Positions 1 through 10,132 of a DNA stretch of 64,000 bases are shown here, piece after piece. Both the position numbers and the translations under genes were made by a program. The stretch spans positions 12,974,134 to 13,038,133 of the forward strand of contig JAJEKV010000028.1 of the NCBI GenBank assembly GCA_021234155.1, read 5' to 3'. Position 1 is the first letter of the stretch. Every line of letters starts with the position of its first letter. The notes below the pieces were generated by a model. That model ran no database searches. It was given only the letters and a program-made list of their open reading frames with translations, and was not told where the DNA came from. Source of the stretch: Isoetes taiwanensis. Lineage: Eukaryota; Streptophyta; Lycopodiopsida; Isoetales; Isoetaceae.

Positions 1-19
1 ATGGATACCAGAAGAATAT

Positions 20-1132
20 TTGGAGGTGGATATAGGGAACGAAGAAGAGAACATTGTGGAGCAGCCAGCCGTAACCATAGATGATGATTCAGATGATGAG
101 CCGGATGAAGTGCATGAGGCCATAAAGGCCGATAGTGCACTGCATACACCGGAAGTAGAGCATGAGGAGGTGCATGAAGCTACAGAAGCTGACAGTGCAC
201 CGGAAAGTGCGCATGAAGGTGTGGAGACACATGAAGAGGGAGATCAGAGCAGTATGGACGAAGTGAGAGGGGGATACACTCGCCGCAGAGAGGTAGATCG
301 CCTTAAGTCAGATCTTCCCTTTGATACTGACCTCTATGGTAGAACGAAAAGAGTGCCCAAACCAAGGGTGATATCATGCGTGGTGGAGCCCAAAACGGTT
401 GAACAGGCCATGATGGGGCCAGATGCTTCTAAATGGATAGAAGCTATGCAAAATGAACTGAAATCATTTCAGGATACAAAAACCTATGAGCTAGTGCCTC
501 GGCCAAAGGGCAAAAATGTAGTAGGCAGTAAATGGCTTTTTAAAATAAAACGTAATGCTGATGGCTCAATTGAAAGGTACATGGCTCGCTTGGTGGCAAA
601 AGGTTATACTCAGGAGGAAGGTGTAGATTACAAGGACACTTTCTCACCTATAGTCAAAATAACAAGTTTAAGGGCCTTAATGGCATTAGCAGTGCAGAAT
701 GATATGGAAATACATCATATGGACGTAAAAACGGCATTTTTAAATGGAGATCTTGAAGAAGAAATTTATATGGAGCAACCTCAAGGGCATGTGCAAGGAG
801 AGAACATGGTATGCAGGCTAAAGAAGGCAGTCTATGGCTTACGCCAAGCGTCTAGGCAATGGTATGTATGTATGAATAAGTTTTTAATTTCTATTGGATT
901 TAGGAAATTAAAAACAGAAGGTAATTTGTACATGTGGAAAGAAGGAAATGAATGCTTGATCCTGGCACTTTATGTTGATGATTGTGTCATAGCTAGCAGT
1001 GACAAAACCATCCTAGAAAGGTGCAAGGCAATTGCTAAAAAGCGTTTTTTCAAATGTCGGATCTCGGTGACATCAAAAATTATTGGGTATGGAAGTGAAG
1101 AAGAAATAGGAAAAAGGGGGAGCTATATTTAA
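20..1132 (+). pseudogene. Ty1-copia integrase C-terminus and reverse transcriptase, broken
   Basis: This is the copia-type polymerase of an LTR retrotransposon whose 5' half lies outside the window. The first ~90 residues are an acidic, repetitive linker (DSDDEPDE, HEEVHEATEADS) typical of the region between integrase and RT. The RVT_2 domain runs from about residue 135 to 350. Visible motifs are WIEAMQNEL, VGSKWLFKIK, RLVAKGYTQ, MDVKTAFLNGDLEEEIYMEQP (motif A aspartate), AVYGLRQASRQW and LYVDDCVIAS (catalytic YVDD). The frame breaks after about 1,050 inside the region following YVDD, and the next ~400 bases are degraded before RNase H resumes. It is a dead copy. The copia assignment is secure; the lineage within copia is not determined. 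Confidence 0.93.
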
Positions 1133-1442
1133 CTCGGGGAGCGTAACATCGGGGAAAGCCTTGACACGATTTAGATTGGTTGATTGCAATCCTTCAAAAA
1201 CGCCTCTTGCACCGGTATGAGGATCGTGGCCGCGAATGAGTCCCAAGAATGACTTTGAAAGGCAAGAGATGAAAACTAAGCCGTCTGAGCATTAATAGGC
1301 ACATTATTACACATTGCAAACAAGATTACAAGACCCGGACATCGCCTATGCGGTCAACACCTTTCGGTCGATACAACAATGATCTAGGAAAAGAACATTG
1401 GATAGCTGCTAAAAAGGGTTCGAGAGATATCCGAAAGGTACA

Positions 1443-1958
1443 TTGAATCATGGGATTTGTTTTGCTCAAAACAAAAAGCTAGAACTGATAGGATTCGCGG
1501 ATGCGGATTGGGGAGGTGACCTGGATGATAGAAAGTCCACATCAGGATATATTTGCAAGCTCGGTGATGCAGCTATATCGTGGGGGTGCAAAAAGCAAGA
1601 ATGTGTGGCCAAATCGAGTGCAGAGGCAGAGTATGTAGCAGTTTCTCAGGCAGCATCTGAAATTATTTGGTTGCGAAGAATGCTCGCAGAACTTGGTAAT
1701 GCATGTACGAATCATGCCACACCCTTGTATTGTGACAACAAAAGTGGAGTAGCAATGAGTAGAAATCCAACATGCCATGCTAGGACGAAGCACATCGAAA
1801 TTCATCATCACTTTATTCGGGATGAAGTAGAGAAAGGAGAAATTGATATTTTGTATATTTCCACAAGGGCACAACAAGCAGATATGCTTACTAAGGTCTT
1901 AACAGAACCAAAACTTGTGTCTGCCAAGACACAAGTAGGTATTCTCGAGTACAGGTAA
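1443..1958 (+). pseudogene. Ty1-copia RNase H domain
   Basis: This continues the same copia polymerase after a degraded, frameshifted gap. It shows the plant copia RNase H signatures FADADWGGDLDDRKSTSGY, AKSSAEAEYVAVSQAASEIIW, LYCDNKSGVAMSRNP and RTKHIEIHHHFIRDEV, with the aspartate/glutamate active-site residues present (DAD, AEAE, CDN). The usual C-terminal LADxxTK motif is altered to QADMLTK. The protein ends about 30 bases before the polypurine tract, the normal position in a copia element. Confidence 0.93.
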
Positions 1959-1975
1959 GTATTCTGTGTACAGGC

Positions 1976-1986
1976 TGAGGGGGAGC
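1976..1986 (+). other. Polypurine tract of the copia element
   Basis: The run TGAGGGGGAGC lies directly before a TG dinucleotide that starts the LTR-like sequence at 1,987, shortly after the RNase H stop. Position and purine richness fit the plus-strand primer of a copia element. Confidence 0.75.
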
Positions 1987-2450
1987 TGTAGGAACATGAC
2001 AACCTGTACATAATATATCCACGTGGAAGCAGATCCGTGTGACCAATGTGGTCACATGCCTGAACCACAACTAATCGTAATCGACAAAAATACAGGCCCT
2101 TTTTGGAGATCAGTAGGCGGAGTTGTGAGCAGACAGGGACTGATTGGAGCAGATCGAAGACAGGGTCGGATTGAGCTGATTCGAACCGGTTACTGCAGGA
2201 AGCGGATGACCAGGGGCCTAAGCAGGGGGAGTTGATTCGTGAGAAATGCTGCTGCTGTGACAAGTAGAGTCCGGTGGATTGGGCCAGCCTGTTGGAATCA
2301 CAGCAGGGTATTTTCGCCCAGGGATGTATGTAATTGCAGGGATTGTCCTACTGATGCTGCTGAAGTGCATCCTAGAATCTTACAAGAATCACTGCCAAGT
2401 GTTAGACGATTAAGAGGTAGACTCTAATGTAAGTGGTTTTTACATGCAAG
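1987..2450 (+). repeat. 3' LTR of the first copia element (right end uncertain)
   Basis: The LTR is inferred to start at TGTAGGAACATGACAACC, immediately after the polypurine tract. The 5' LTR is outside the window, so the right end cannot be fixed; a TACA near 2,448 is one candidate. Short open frames inside it look accidental. Confidence 0.6.
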
Positions 2451-2670
2451 TACATGCTAGTATATTTCGAGTACATGCTGGTTTCGATTGAGGAAACCGC
2501 AATGGCTCGAGGGTTTCCTGAAATAAACCCCCTGGCGGCCGCCCGCGAGCGGCAGCAGCCCGTTTCCCTTTTTTAGTGAGAACATTCCAACTTGTGCATT
2601 TGGTGGAGAAACAAAGGAGAAAGCGCACGCCAGAAATGCATAATGTTGGAAAGGCTAGGCATATTGCTTG

Positions 2671-2800
2671 ATGTATGCTGGCATGCCATCTGGGACCACA
2701 TTCCGGTGTGGATAGGTGGGGCCCCACAACTGGCGGTAGCTGGGAGCGGGTCACCGGTCCCACCAGAATGTACGACCAGATGGCGTGCCAGCACAACATG
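2671..2800. repeat. Imperfect foldback, about 43-bp arms
   Basis: The arm from 2,671 (ATGTATGCTGGCATGCCATC) pairs imperfectly with the reverse complement of 2,757-2,800 (complement reads ATGTTGTGCTGGCACGCCAT). Spacing between arms is about 45 bases, including a GGGGCCCC run. It could be a MITE remnant or a transcribed hairpin. No protein is supported here. Confidence 0.6.
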
Positions 2801-2930
2801 GAAATGGGAAGCAAATTTGCCCCTCATTTTTTCTCTCACAGGCTGCGGCTATGGCGCCTGTTTTTGCCGTTTTTCTTCTTGACGGCCGTGGGTATGGAAA
2901 TGGAGAGTTGCGGTTATGGCGCACAGGACA

Positions 2931-5395
2931 TGTGACATTCCAGGGAAATATACGCTATAAATACGTATATTTCCGGGTCCGTCACTATACAAGCCTACTT
3001 TCGTAGCCTTGTATACCTTTAGGAAGTGGCATAGGTGCATATCTAAGTTAAATGCATAACTTAGATAACCTTAGGATAAGACCCATTTTCCACATGGCCT
3101 TATCCTATTGGGTGACTGCCACACGGCCTCGCCCCATTGGTGCCACGTGGCATCCCATGTGGACCCTAACTTATATTAGCCTAAACCCTAACCCTAGACC
3201 TCTTTCCTGACCCTAGCACCCTGAGACCCATCTACGCACTCGAAACTCCGTTTCGAGCACCGTTTGTTGTGGCATAGTCTAGTGCAGCAGCCCCCAGAGT
3301 GTGGATTCGATCTTGGAGCAAGTGCAGCTTCGACCCTTTCGAAGACCATGGAGACGCTAGGATTGGGAGGGAGTGCTTCTGGAGCAGGTATGTAGAGTAG
3401 TGCTCTTGGTAGATCATCTAGAAGTTAGCACTCCAGATGGGTTAGTATTTCGTATCTAGAGTAGAGCCATCCTAGAACCCTTATTCAACATCTTGAACCC
3501 TAATCAAGGAACCCTAACTGTAAGTTAGATATGTATGATTAGGTTAAGATGTTTTTTTTTTCTTTTTGAAGAACTGTGTCATCAATATATTAAAAGAATG
3601 GTAATGTTACAAAGCAAGTGAGGAGGAAGGAGAACTTCCCCAAAGAGACAGCGATACCTCGACACTCCACAATAAACTCACAGAAAAACTGCAACTCTAC
3701 TGCTGTACAAACCGACCATCACCATCTACAACACCCAAGAAGTCCCGCCAAATGGCAAACTTCCGCTCTACTAATCCCGGGAACACCAGAAAGCTTTGAA
3801 ATAGCTTGAGTCGAGGAATCAAAGAGGTTGCAGGCTGCTGAATCCCCTGAAAGATCCACAACCGCCGCCGCTTCCAAATCAGCCACACCAACCAAGCCAC
3901 GCACAGATGCAAGGCTTGCTTCCGCAAGAGCTGCCAAGCACCAGGATACACATGAAGCAGCAACTGCTGGCTAGTCAATCTCACCTGAAACAGAGCCCTA
4001 ACCCAATCCCAGGCAGCCTGCAAGTGAAGGCATAAAACCAGACAATGCTCCACAGTCTCACGATGAAGGCCGCAACAAGGGCAGAGAGGGCTCACACCCG
4101 GCCTAAACTGACTCACAAGGGCATTCACCCTGATACAGCGGTGCACCACCTGCCACAGAAGCACCCTAACCTTCGGTGGGGGAAGTGAGCTCCATGTCCA
4201 CGTCCAAACCGAGCGCCATCGAGAATTCGGAAGCTGCAGAGACCACTTGCCTGAAGGGGGCAGTGTGTCATGAATAGCCAGCACCCGGTAACAAGACCGC
4301 ACAAAACAAGAAGACACAACATCCGGATGAACCTTCCAAACCTGCATCACCACATCATGATTAGGTTAAGATGTTCTTATGATGATTATCATGTTATGAT
4401 GCTATGTGATATTGGTTGATCATGTTTGCTCCTCTTGTATTGGGAAGGGGGGTAGAGACCTAGTAGCCATTATGTAGTATGCTCCTAGTTAGACCCCTTA
4501 GTTCCTATTAGATGCGGGCTGTGTATAAGAGCCCACCGAGCTACGGGGGCTATGATGTGACTCAGCACTACACAACGGGGCTAGAGGCAATACGGAGAGA
4601 GGATCCCTGCTGAGCGTGGCTACTGGGGATCCCATAGCGGGCTAGGCCTATGGTCGGTCACTTTGTGTGGGCCGGGCATGGGTCTGACACCTCCTGGGGC
4701 AATGGTGTCGCCCTGCCTCTCAGGAGTTGCAAGTGTCGGCTTGGCTCCTGTTTTGGGGGGTTAAGTCGGGTACGAATCGTGTGTCGCCACGATTCTCTAG
4801 CCGCCCGTGGAACCTCTAGACCCCGAGAAGGGGAGATGCAACCCTTCCTGCCTCGACAGACCGGCGAGATACAACCTGGAGTAGTCCCGATGGGTGATAC
4901 CATGGGATTGCGTATCCGGAAGGATGGAGTCATGCCAAAGCCCGATCTAGCTCACTCTGCAAAGTATGCACAGGAGGGGCGGATGGAGTGGTCAACCCTA
5001 GCCATTATCTCATGCCAGCCTCGCCATTGTTATGACTTGGTCTGCTCTATCTTGAGGCCTAGCCAGTCAGTCAACCTCCTTATGAGTCGGAGCCATGGGC
5101 AGGAGCTCTCATGTTTTATGGCATATGGTTATCTTCTTTGTAGTTATGGTTATGTGGATGGGCTACCCTTCGAGGTAGTATGATGTGTTGTTATTGCTAG
5201 TTCTGACGTTGTTTATGCTTCCGTTGTGATAGGAGCCCAAAGGAGAAGGGCGCGCAAGACACCTTCGTGTCCCCTTCCTGCACTAAGGTCATCCCAGAGT
5301 GCGGGATAGATGGAGGGCCCGTGCGGTCGAAGGACCGGATGGGGGGTTTCCTACGGAGTGTACGGCTGGGCGCCGTATATCTAGGGAGCGTCACA
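2931..5395 (+). repeat. 5' LTR of LTR retroelement 1, interrupted by a LINE
   Basis: The LTR starts TGTGACATTCC and ends GGGAGCGTCACA, giving TGTGAC/GTCACA terminal inverted repeats. It is followed after one base by an iMet primer-binding site. The stretch 4,440-5,395 aligns by eye with the LTR at 54,580-56,120: shared phrases include 'gtagagacct', 'gtagtatgctcctag', 'tagatgcggcctgtgta' and 'gcgccgtatat'. Without the LINE at 3,554-4,356 and its duplicated target, the LTR is about 1.64 kb, close to the 1.54 kb of the second copy. No 3' LTR of this element is visible in the window. Confidence 0.85.
3554..4356 (-). mobile_element. 5'-truncated L1-type LINE with RT zinc-binding domain
   Basis: Minus-strand coding 4,353-3,697 (218 codons) matches the C-terminal zf-RVT region of plant LINE ORF2: PPPKVRVLLWQVVHRCIRVN, then CPCCGLHRETVEHCLVLC and WDWVRALFQVRLTSQQLLL, then WLVWLIWKRRRLWIFQG. 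The C..C...H....C spacing of the zinc knuckle is present. A poly(T) run at 3,552 is the complement of the poly(A) tail. The insert is flanked by a perfect 19-bp target duplication, ATGATTAGGTTAAGATGTT, at 3,535-3,553 and 4,357-4,375. Only the 3' ~0.8 kb was inserted, so it cannot move on its own. Confidence 0.93.
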
Positions 5396-5396
5396 A

Positions 5397-5409
5397 TGGT
5401 ATCAGAGCA
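5397..5409 (+). other. Primer-binding site for initiator Met tRNA
   Basis: TGGTATCAGAGCA is the classical plant iMet-tRNA primer-binding site. It sits one base after the LTR end (TCACA) and fixes both the direction (+) and the 5' LTR identity of retroelement 1. Confidence 0.92.
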
Positions 5410-5965
5410 ATGTTCTTGGTTGACTAGCAACTAGCACTGACCATGTCCCTAATAAGTAGTCTAATAGGCCTAATAGGGTGGGAAATGAAAATTTCCACCA
5501 TGGAACCTCGAAAAATAAGGGAAAATTTTTTCTCCTAGGTAGTGGGTCTGTAAGAATAGGCTAAGTTGTTAGATGGGGGGAAAAAGAATGAGTCAAATTA
5601 ACATTCTAGTAAAAATGGAGTGGAAATTATGCAGTGGCATCAAATTTCACCCAAAATAGGTCGAAGAATCATGCCAATCCGAGACCTGGATGAAAAATGG
5701 CGCAAATTCATAATTAACACTTCAAACCATTAGGAAAAAATCGAAATTATAGTATAATACAGCATTAACTTTATACTAATAATTAGGTATACTGGGGTAA
5801 TTAATAAGGGAGGCTAATTAATAGGGCTATTAATGGTAGGAGAATATTCCCTGGAGCATCTTCCCTTTTAAATATCTTCTTGCCACCTCATTTTCCCCCT
5901 AACCTTGCCTAAAACCATCTCTCTCTTGATCGGCTTACCGTAATCAGTTTGATTAACCGTAAGAT

Positions 5966-6235
5966 ATGGCGAGGACCAAATGCACCATGAGGAAATACAG
6001 CCCAAGGCAAACCCCCTCGATGGCAGCAGCAGCTGGAGGCCATGGAAAGCAGATCCCCGAACACCTTCGGCCGGGACGGGAAGAGGAATCGTCCAGCTCG
6101 ACGGACGAGACCTTCCACGCCTCTCAGGAGGAGGCCAAAGCAGCTCTTCTTCGGTAGAGACGCAGCGGACAGATGAGACCATGCACGTCGGTACTCTGTC
6201 CGGACAGGAGGAGGAGCAGGAGGAGCAGCAACAAG

Positions 6236-6266
<31 letters not shown>

Positions 6267-7130
6267 GCATCCACGCCAAGAGGAGGTGGGCACCTCCACG
6301 AAGAAGAAAGGAAAGGAGAAGGTGGCAGAGGGCCAGAAGAGAAGGCCGCCAGGAAGAAGAGAGAGAGAGAAAAAGAAGCAAGAAGGAGAGAGAAGAGGTC
6401 CAAAAGGGACCAGGACCGCCCAAGGGGGGCGGTCCATATCGAAGAACCTCGCCCACGCGAGGAGGAGGAGGAGCGACGGGAGGAAGAACCGGAGGAAGAT
6501 GAGGAAGTTGAAGAGGAGGAAGCCGGGCAGGAAGAACAGCCCGAAGGAGACGCCGGGGAACCCTCAGACCCCGACGCTCGCCCACCATACCCGAAGTGGC
6601 CTAAGCCACCGAAGGTACTCAAGAAGCAGAAGGTGGGCGAGCGAGAATTCACGTTGAAGCAAGACCGTGAATTCTTGCGTCGCAAGAAGGTGTACCAAGA
6701 GTACCTCCGTCAGTGGACGAGGTACAATGACTGGTACTGTAAACAAAACGTACAAAAGTACGTCAAGGGGGGGCGGCCGAAGAACCAGCCCAAGCTGCCG
6801 CCACCCAGACCAGAGCCGCCGAAGAAGGTCCATCATGGACCTAATTCGAGGCACGCTCGAGTTTTCAGGGAGATTAGGCACTTTCAACAGTGCACTAATC
6901 TCCTAATCAGGAAGGCGTCGTTCGAGCGGCTCCTTCGTGAGATCATGCAGGAGTTCAGAACGGATTATAGGGTCACACCCTTAACCGTCCGGGCACTGCA
7001 GGAGGCAGCAGAGACGGAGATGACACAACTTTTTGAAGAAGGAAACCTGTGTGCGATCCACGCCAAGCGGGTAACAGTTATGCCGAAGGACCTGCACCTG
7101 ACGAGGAGGATTCGCAAGGAGAAGCCCTAA
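5966..7130 (+). CDS. Histone H3-like protein with very long charged tail (frameshifted tail)
   Basis: The predicted start at 5,966 reads [17 protein letters not shown], clearly the H3 N-terminus (H3 is ARTKQTARKS): R2, T3, K4, T6, R8 and K9 are kept, Q5 is C and A7 is M. The histone fold lies at about 6,846-7,130: [20 protein letters not shown] (alphaN/alpha1), [32 protein letters not shown] (alpha2) and [14 protein letters not shown], then RRIRKEKP and stop. Loop 1 has canonical H3 length, so this is not CENH3-like. Between the two lies ~850 bases of Q-, E-, K- and R-rich low-complexity coding. The starting frame stops at 6,155-6,157, and coding appears to pass through a second frame into the frame open from 6,177 to 7,128, so the tail carries two frameshifts or an unseen small intron. 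It begins ~560 bases after the retroelement PBS, where gag would be expected. Capture by the element or an older gene remnant are both possible. Confidence 0.82.
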
Positions 7131-7358
7131 AGGCCTCCAATTTTGCAAACTGTCTAAAAATAAGTTTTTTTGTATAAACTCTAAATTACTATCTATAAAA
7201 GTGTTTGTTTTTGTAAATTAATTTCTTATTAGCATAAATATGTACTTATGTGGATTGAAATTTGAATTAATCTTTTGTGTCATAGTTAGAAACCCCCAAA
7301 TTGCTTAATCCCTAGAGAAATTTCCTTCAAAAAAATGAAAAATTAGGTCAAAATTGAC
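7131..7358. other. AT-rich spacer after the H3-like frame
   Basis: About 230 bases of AT-rich sequence with T-runs, no reading frame and no recognisable repeat. It leads into the truncated GC palindrome unit. Confidence 0.5.
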
Positions 7359-7394
7359 CCACTCCGGTCACTCCGCGCCAAACGCGTCTGCGTT
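7359..7394 (+). repeat. Half of a GC-rich palindromic unit, cut at its centre
   Basis: The sequence from CCACTCCGGTCACTCCGCGC to GCGTCTGCGTT matches the reverse complement of the units at 11,250-11,525. It ends within the palindrome centre (complete units read CTGCGTTCGCGAACGCAG). The adjoining sequence is unrelated AT-rich DNA. Confidence 0.8.
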
Positions 7395-7508
7395 TATAGA
7401 GCAGTGAATGAGATAGTAACACTTAAAATTCAACTTGAGATTGACTAAAGTAAGGAATTTATTGATTTAAAATGAACCTGTGGACCAGTAATGGTCTTAG
7501 GTACAGAA

Positions 7509-10132
7509 ACCTTTCTTGATTTATCATGATCATGCCTTATGCTCTTTTTTTTTACTTTTTTTTGCATTGGTCTCATATCCATATAACCATTCATATATGA
7601 TTTTTGCAATGACACATCAACGCCACATCAATCCCATGTTGAAGCGGGGCCTGCAATGCTACCTGCGCACTCATCTACCCATGAAAAAGTGCAGATCCAT
7701 TGCCTCTATCCGCACAGGTGCACACCATCTCCGGATTGAGACAGGAAGATGGGTTGGAGAGCTGCGTCAGGAAAGGCTTTATCAACGCTGCCAAGTTGGA
7801 GCCACACCCTTCAGAGTTGTCCGACATATGATGACATGCTGAGCTGGTCCGTCCTGGCCAGCCCCTGCATGAGATGCTAAGCACGAGCTCGGTACGGAGG
7901 TTGGGCTCATACATTCAAGAGGTCATGGATCGCTGAGATTAGCTCGACCCTCGTGCACTTACCTTATACATGTACATATTTCTATCTTATTTGTATTTGT
8001 ATTTGTACAATTTGACAGCAAACCTATTCCTGTCACGGTTTTTTCCCCAAACAACCCTTTATGGGCGGGGAGGGGGTTTTTTTAACTCGGACAGTAATAC
8101 GCTTGCTGCACCTCCTCTTTGGGTCCCACAGGCCATTGGTCTCCGTGGACGATAAAAACTCTATTCTATTCTATTATTTCAATAAATTTCCTTCAAATTT
8201 AACAAAATAAACATCAATTAAAAGTCACTTGAAAATTGTTACTATAAGCCAAAGCTGAACCTTCAAATTACAGGCCAACAAATATTTTTTTATGCATGAA
8301 GCAATTAGTCAACTAATTATATGCCAAATTTGAAGTAAAAAACCATTTGCATGCAAAAGTTGTAGAATTTAATTGAAACAGCGTTCTGAGAACTATTATT
8401 GGTCCACAGAAGACAGAAATTTGTTTTGACCCTGTCATTTTGACTAAGTATATCTTCCTTCCTAGACTTCTGATTAGAACAACGGCTTTTTGTGTATTCA
8501 TCCTTATCTCATGTAGAAAAGTACGATTATAATGAAAAAAAAAAAAAAAATTATTGAGACAGTTTTACAACATGTAAACATGAAGCAAAGTGGACTTGAT
8601 CCCCCCCCGGTTCACCTAAGTATACTTTCATTTTGGGGAGTATATGCATTTTTAACTATTTTTCATGTGCAACATGACTGCTAATAGTCGTATTTAATTA
8701 AAGTGGGACAAATCTTGAATTTTGGGACTCGGACTGAAAATGGGACTCACACACCATAAAAGAAATTTCTGAATTGATTGCTTGAATAGAATTACACATG
8801 ACACACATAGAATTGGGTTACTTGTTTTCCTCATAAATTTTACAAACCACTAGTTGAGAAAGTTTTCAAACTTCTCAATATATGTATTAACATATAGAAA
8901 GAGTTTAACTCAATTTTATGCCATTGATTTTATATGAATTAAAGTGAGTTGTACAAATGAACCATTTATAGTCCATCAAGGGACAACTTTAGTGTTAAAA
9001 AAGCCCAAAAAAGTGATGGGCTATTTTTTGTGGTCGTGCGACTGGAGGTCCTTTTATTAAACGTAGTTACTCATTTTCCATTAATTTCTTCCCACAAAAC
9101 CTGACCCAGTGTGCACATTGAATAGACAATCTTCTTATGGCCTTCAAGTTGTTGCTGATCTTGTTGCAGCAATAAAGGCTGGATTCTATAATATTGGTAA
9201 GATTTATCCTGACTGTTCATTTGCAGTCATTAGGTTTGTGAGACAACTTCTTGTTTGAGCATTCCAGCTATGGACTTTAGGGATTGGGTGTTCCTTTTAT
9301 ATATAAAATGTATTCCAAGCTTCTATGTCTGTTCAATGATATTGGGCACTTGTTTTGAGATTAGGAATTGGAGCTTGTGTGGAGTTAATGACTATCGATG
9401 CTATGGCATGTGATGGCTCTGTGAACCTAAAGGTTTCACTTGAACTCTTAGTTGTTATAGGTAGTAAGTGTGGTTTGTAAAAACGCAAAGTTGTCTTTGT
9501 GTAGATTGAAATGAATCATAAAGCTCAAAATTGTCTTTTGCTGTTGGGCGCTATGGAATTACTCAAAAACAACAAGATGAAGCCACAATATGTGGCCTGG
9601 AAATCTTTGGAATTGATATTGCTCCCTGATATCCATATAGAAGTTTGGTGCATAAAAATTGGCAGTAACCTATTTGTTTATGAAGCTAAAGAGAAAGCGT
9701 ATATGTTTTTTGAAATACGTATGGGTAGTGAGTGGGACTTTACTCCTTTGAATAATGCATAATAGATATATGAGTTGCAAGATATTAAAGGGGGTTTTAG
9801 AAGAAAATGTTAGTTTTCAATAGAAAATGTTAATACAAAACTACTGGTATGTTGAATGCACAAATACGTGGTGTCAATAGCAATAGTATGCACTTTGTAT
9901 GCCTTCTGAAGTAGACAATAAATACTGATTTCCATATTAGATGTAACTTTATGAAATCCATAGGGCCTCGAAAATATTTAGTGCAGAATTCATAGCCTTT
10001 ATGTCATATCCGACTAAATTAGGTTGGAAGTCATATTGGATGTCAAGATCTCCAAGCAAAAACTTGCTATTGATGCAAGTTTTAATTATGTTATTGGTTT
10101 GACAATCACAAATTTTAACCATGTTATTGGTG
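7509..10132 (+). repeat. Left arm of a very long inverted repeat
   Basis: This arm is the reverse complement, with small changes, of 14,498-16,646. Matching landmarks include ACCTTTCTTGAT at the outer end, GAGACAGTTTTACAACATGT, GGTTCACTTGAACTCTTAG, TGGATGTCAAGATCTCC and CCATGTTATTGGTG at the inner end. Minus a ~560-bp insertion at 7,613-8,172, the arm is about 2.06 kb. Short frames such as NCLLLLGAMELLKNNKMKPQ (9,511-9,762) occur in both arms, so they may be captured gene pieces, but I do not recognise them. The ends are not TG...CA and no target duplication was found. Confidence 0.85.
7613..8172 (+). mobile_element. Insertion in the left arm with SINE-like 3' end
   Basis: The right arm lacks this stretch: it reads directly from TTTTTGCAATGACAT into ATTATTTCAATAAATTTCC in complement. 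The insert ends GGTCTCCGTGGACGATAAAA followed by a (TCTAT)n tail. The same 3' end occurs in complement at 13,407-13,480 and in related form at 18,300, 21,047 and 28,020. This fits a tRNA-derived SINE family with a simple-repeat tail. The left ~350 bases may be an additional segment. Confidence 0.6.

Noticed and set aside
2023-2427. Short plus-strand frames after the copia RNase H
   Set aside because: They fall inside the LTR and have no recognisable domain.
3190-3210. Telomeric repeats (CCCTAAA)n
   Set aside because: Only AAACCCTAACCCTA occurs once inside an LTR. This is not an array.
4650-5183. 177-codon plus-strand frame
   Set aside because: It lies in the LTR of retroelement 1, and the homologous LTR at 55 kb does not preserve it.
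5909-6685. Minus-strand 258-codon frame opposite the H3-like tail
   Set aside because: It is serine/proline/leucine low complexity produced by the CAG/GAG-rich coding strand. The plus strand has the H3 signature.
6846-7130. Centromeric histone CENH3
   Set aside because: Loop 1 has canonical H3 length and the ...MPKD..L.RRIR end is H3-like. The CENH3 insertion is missing.
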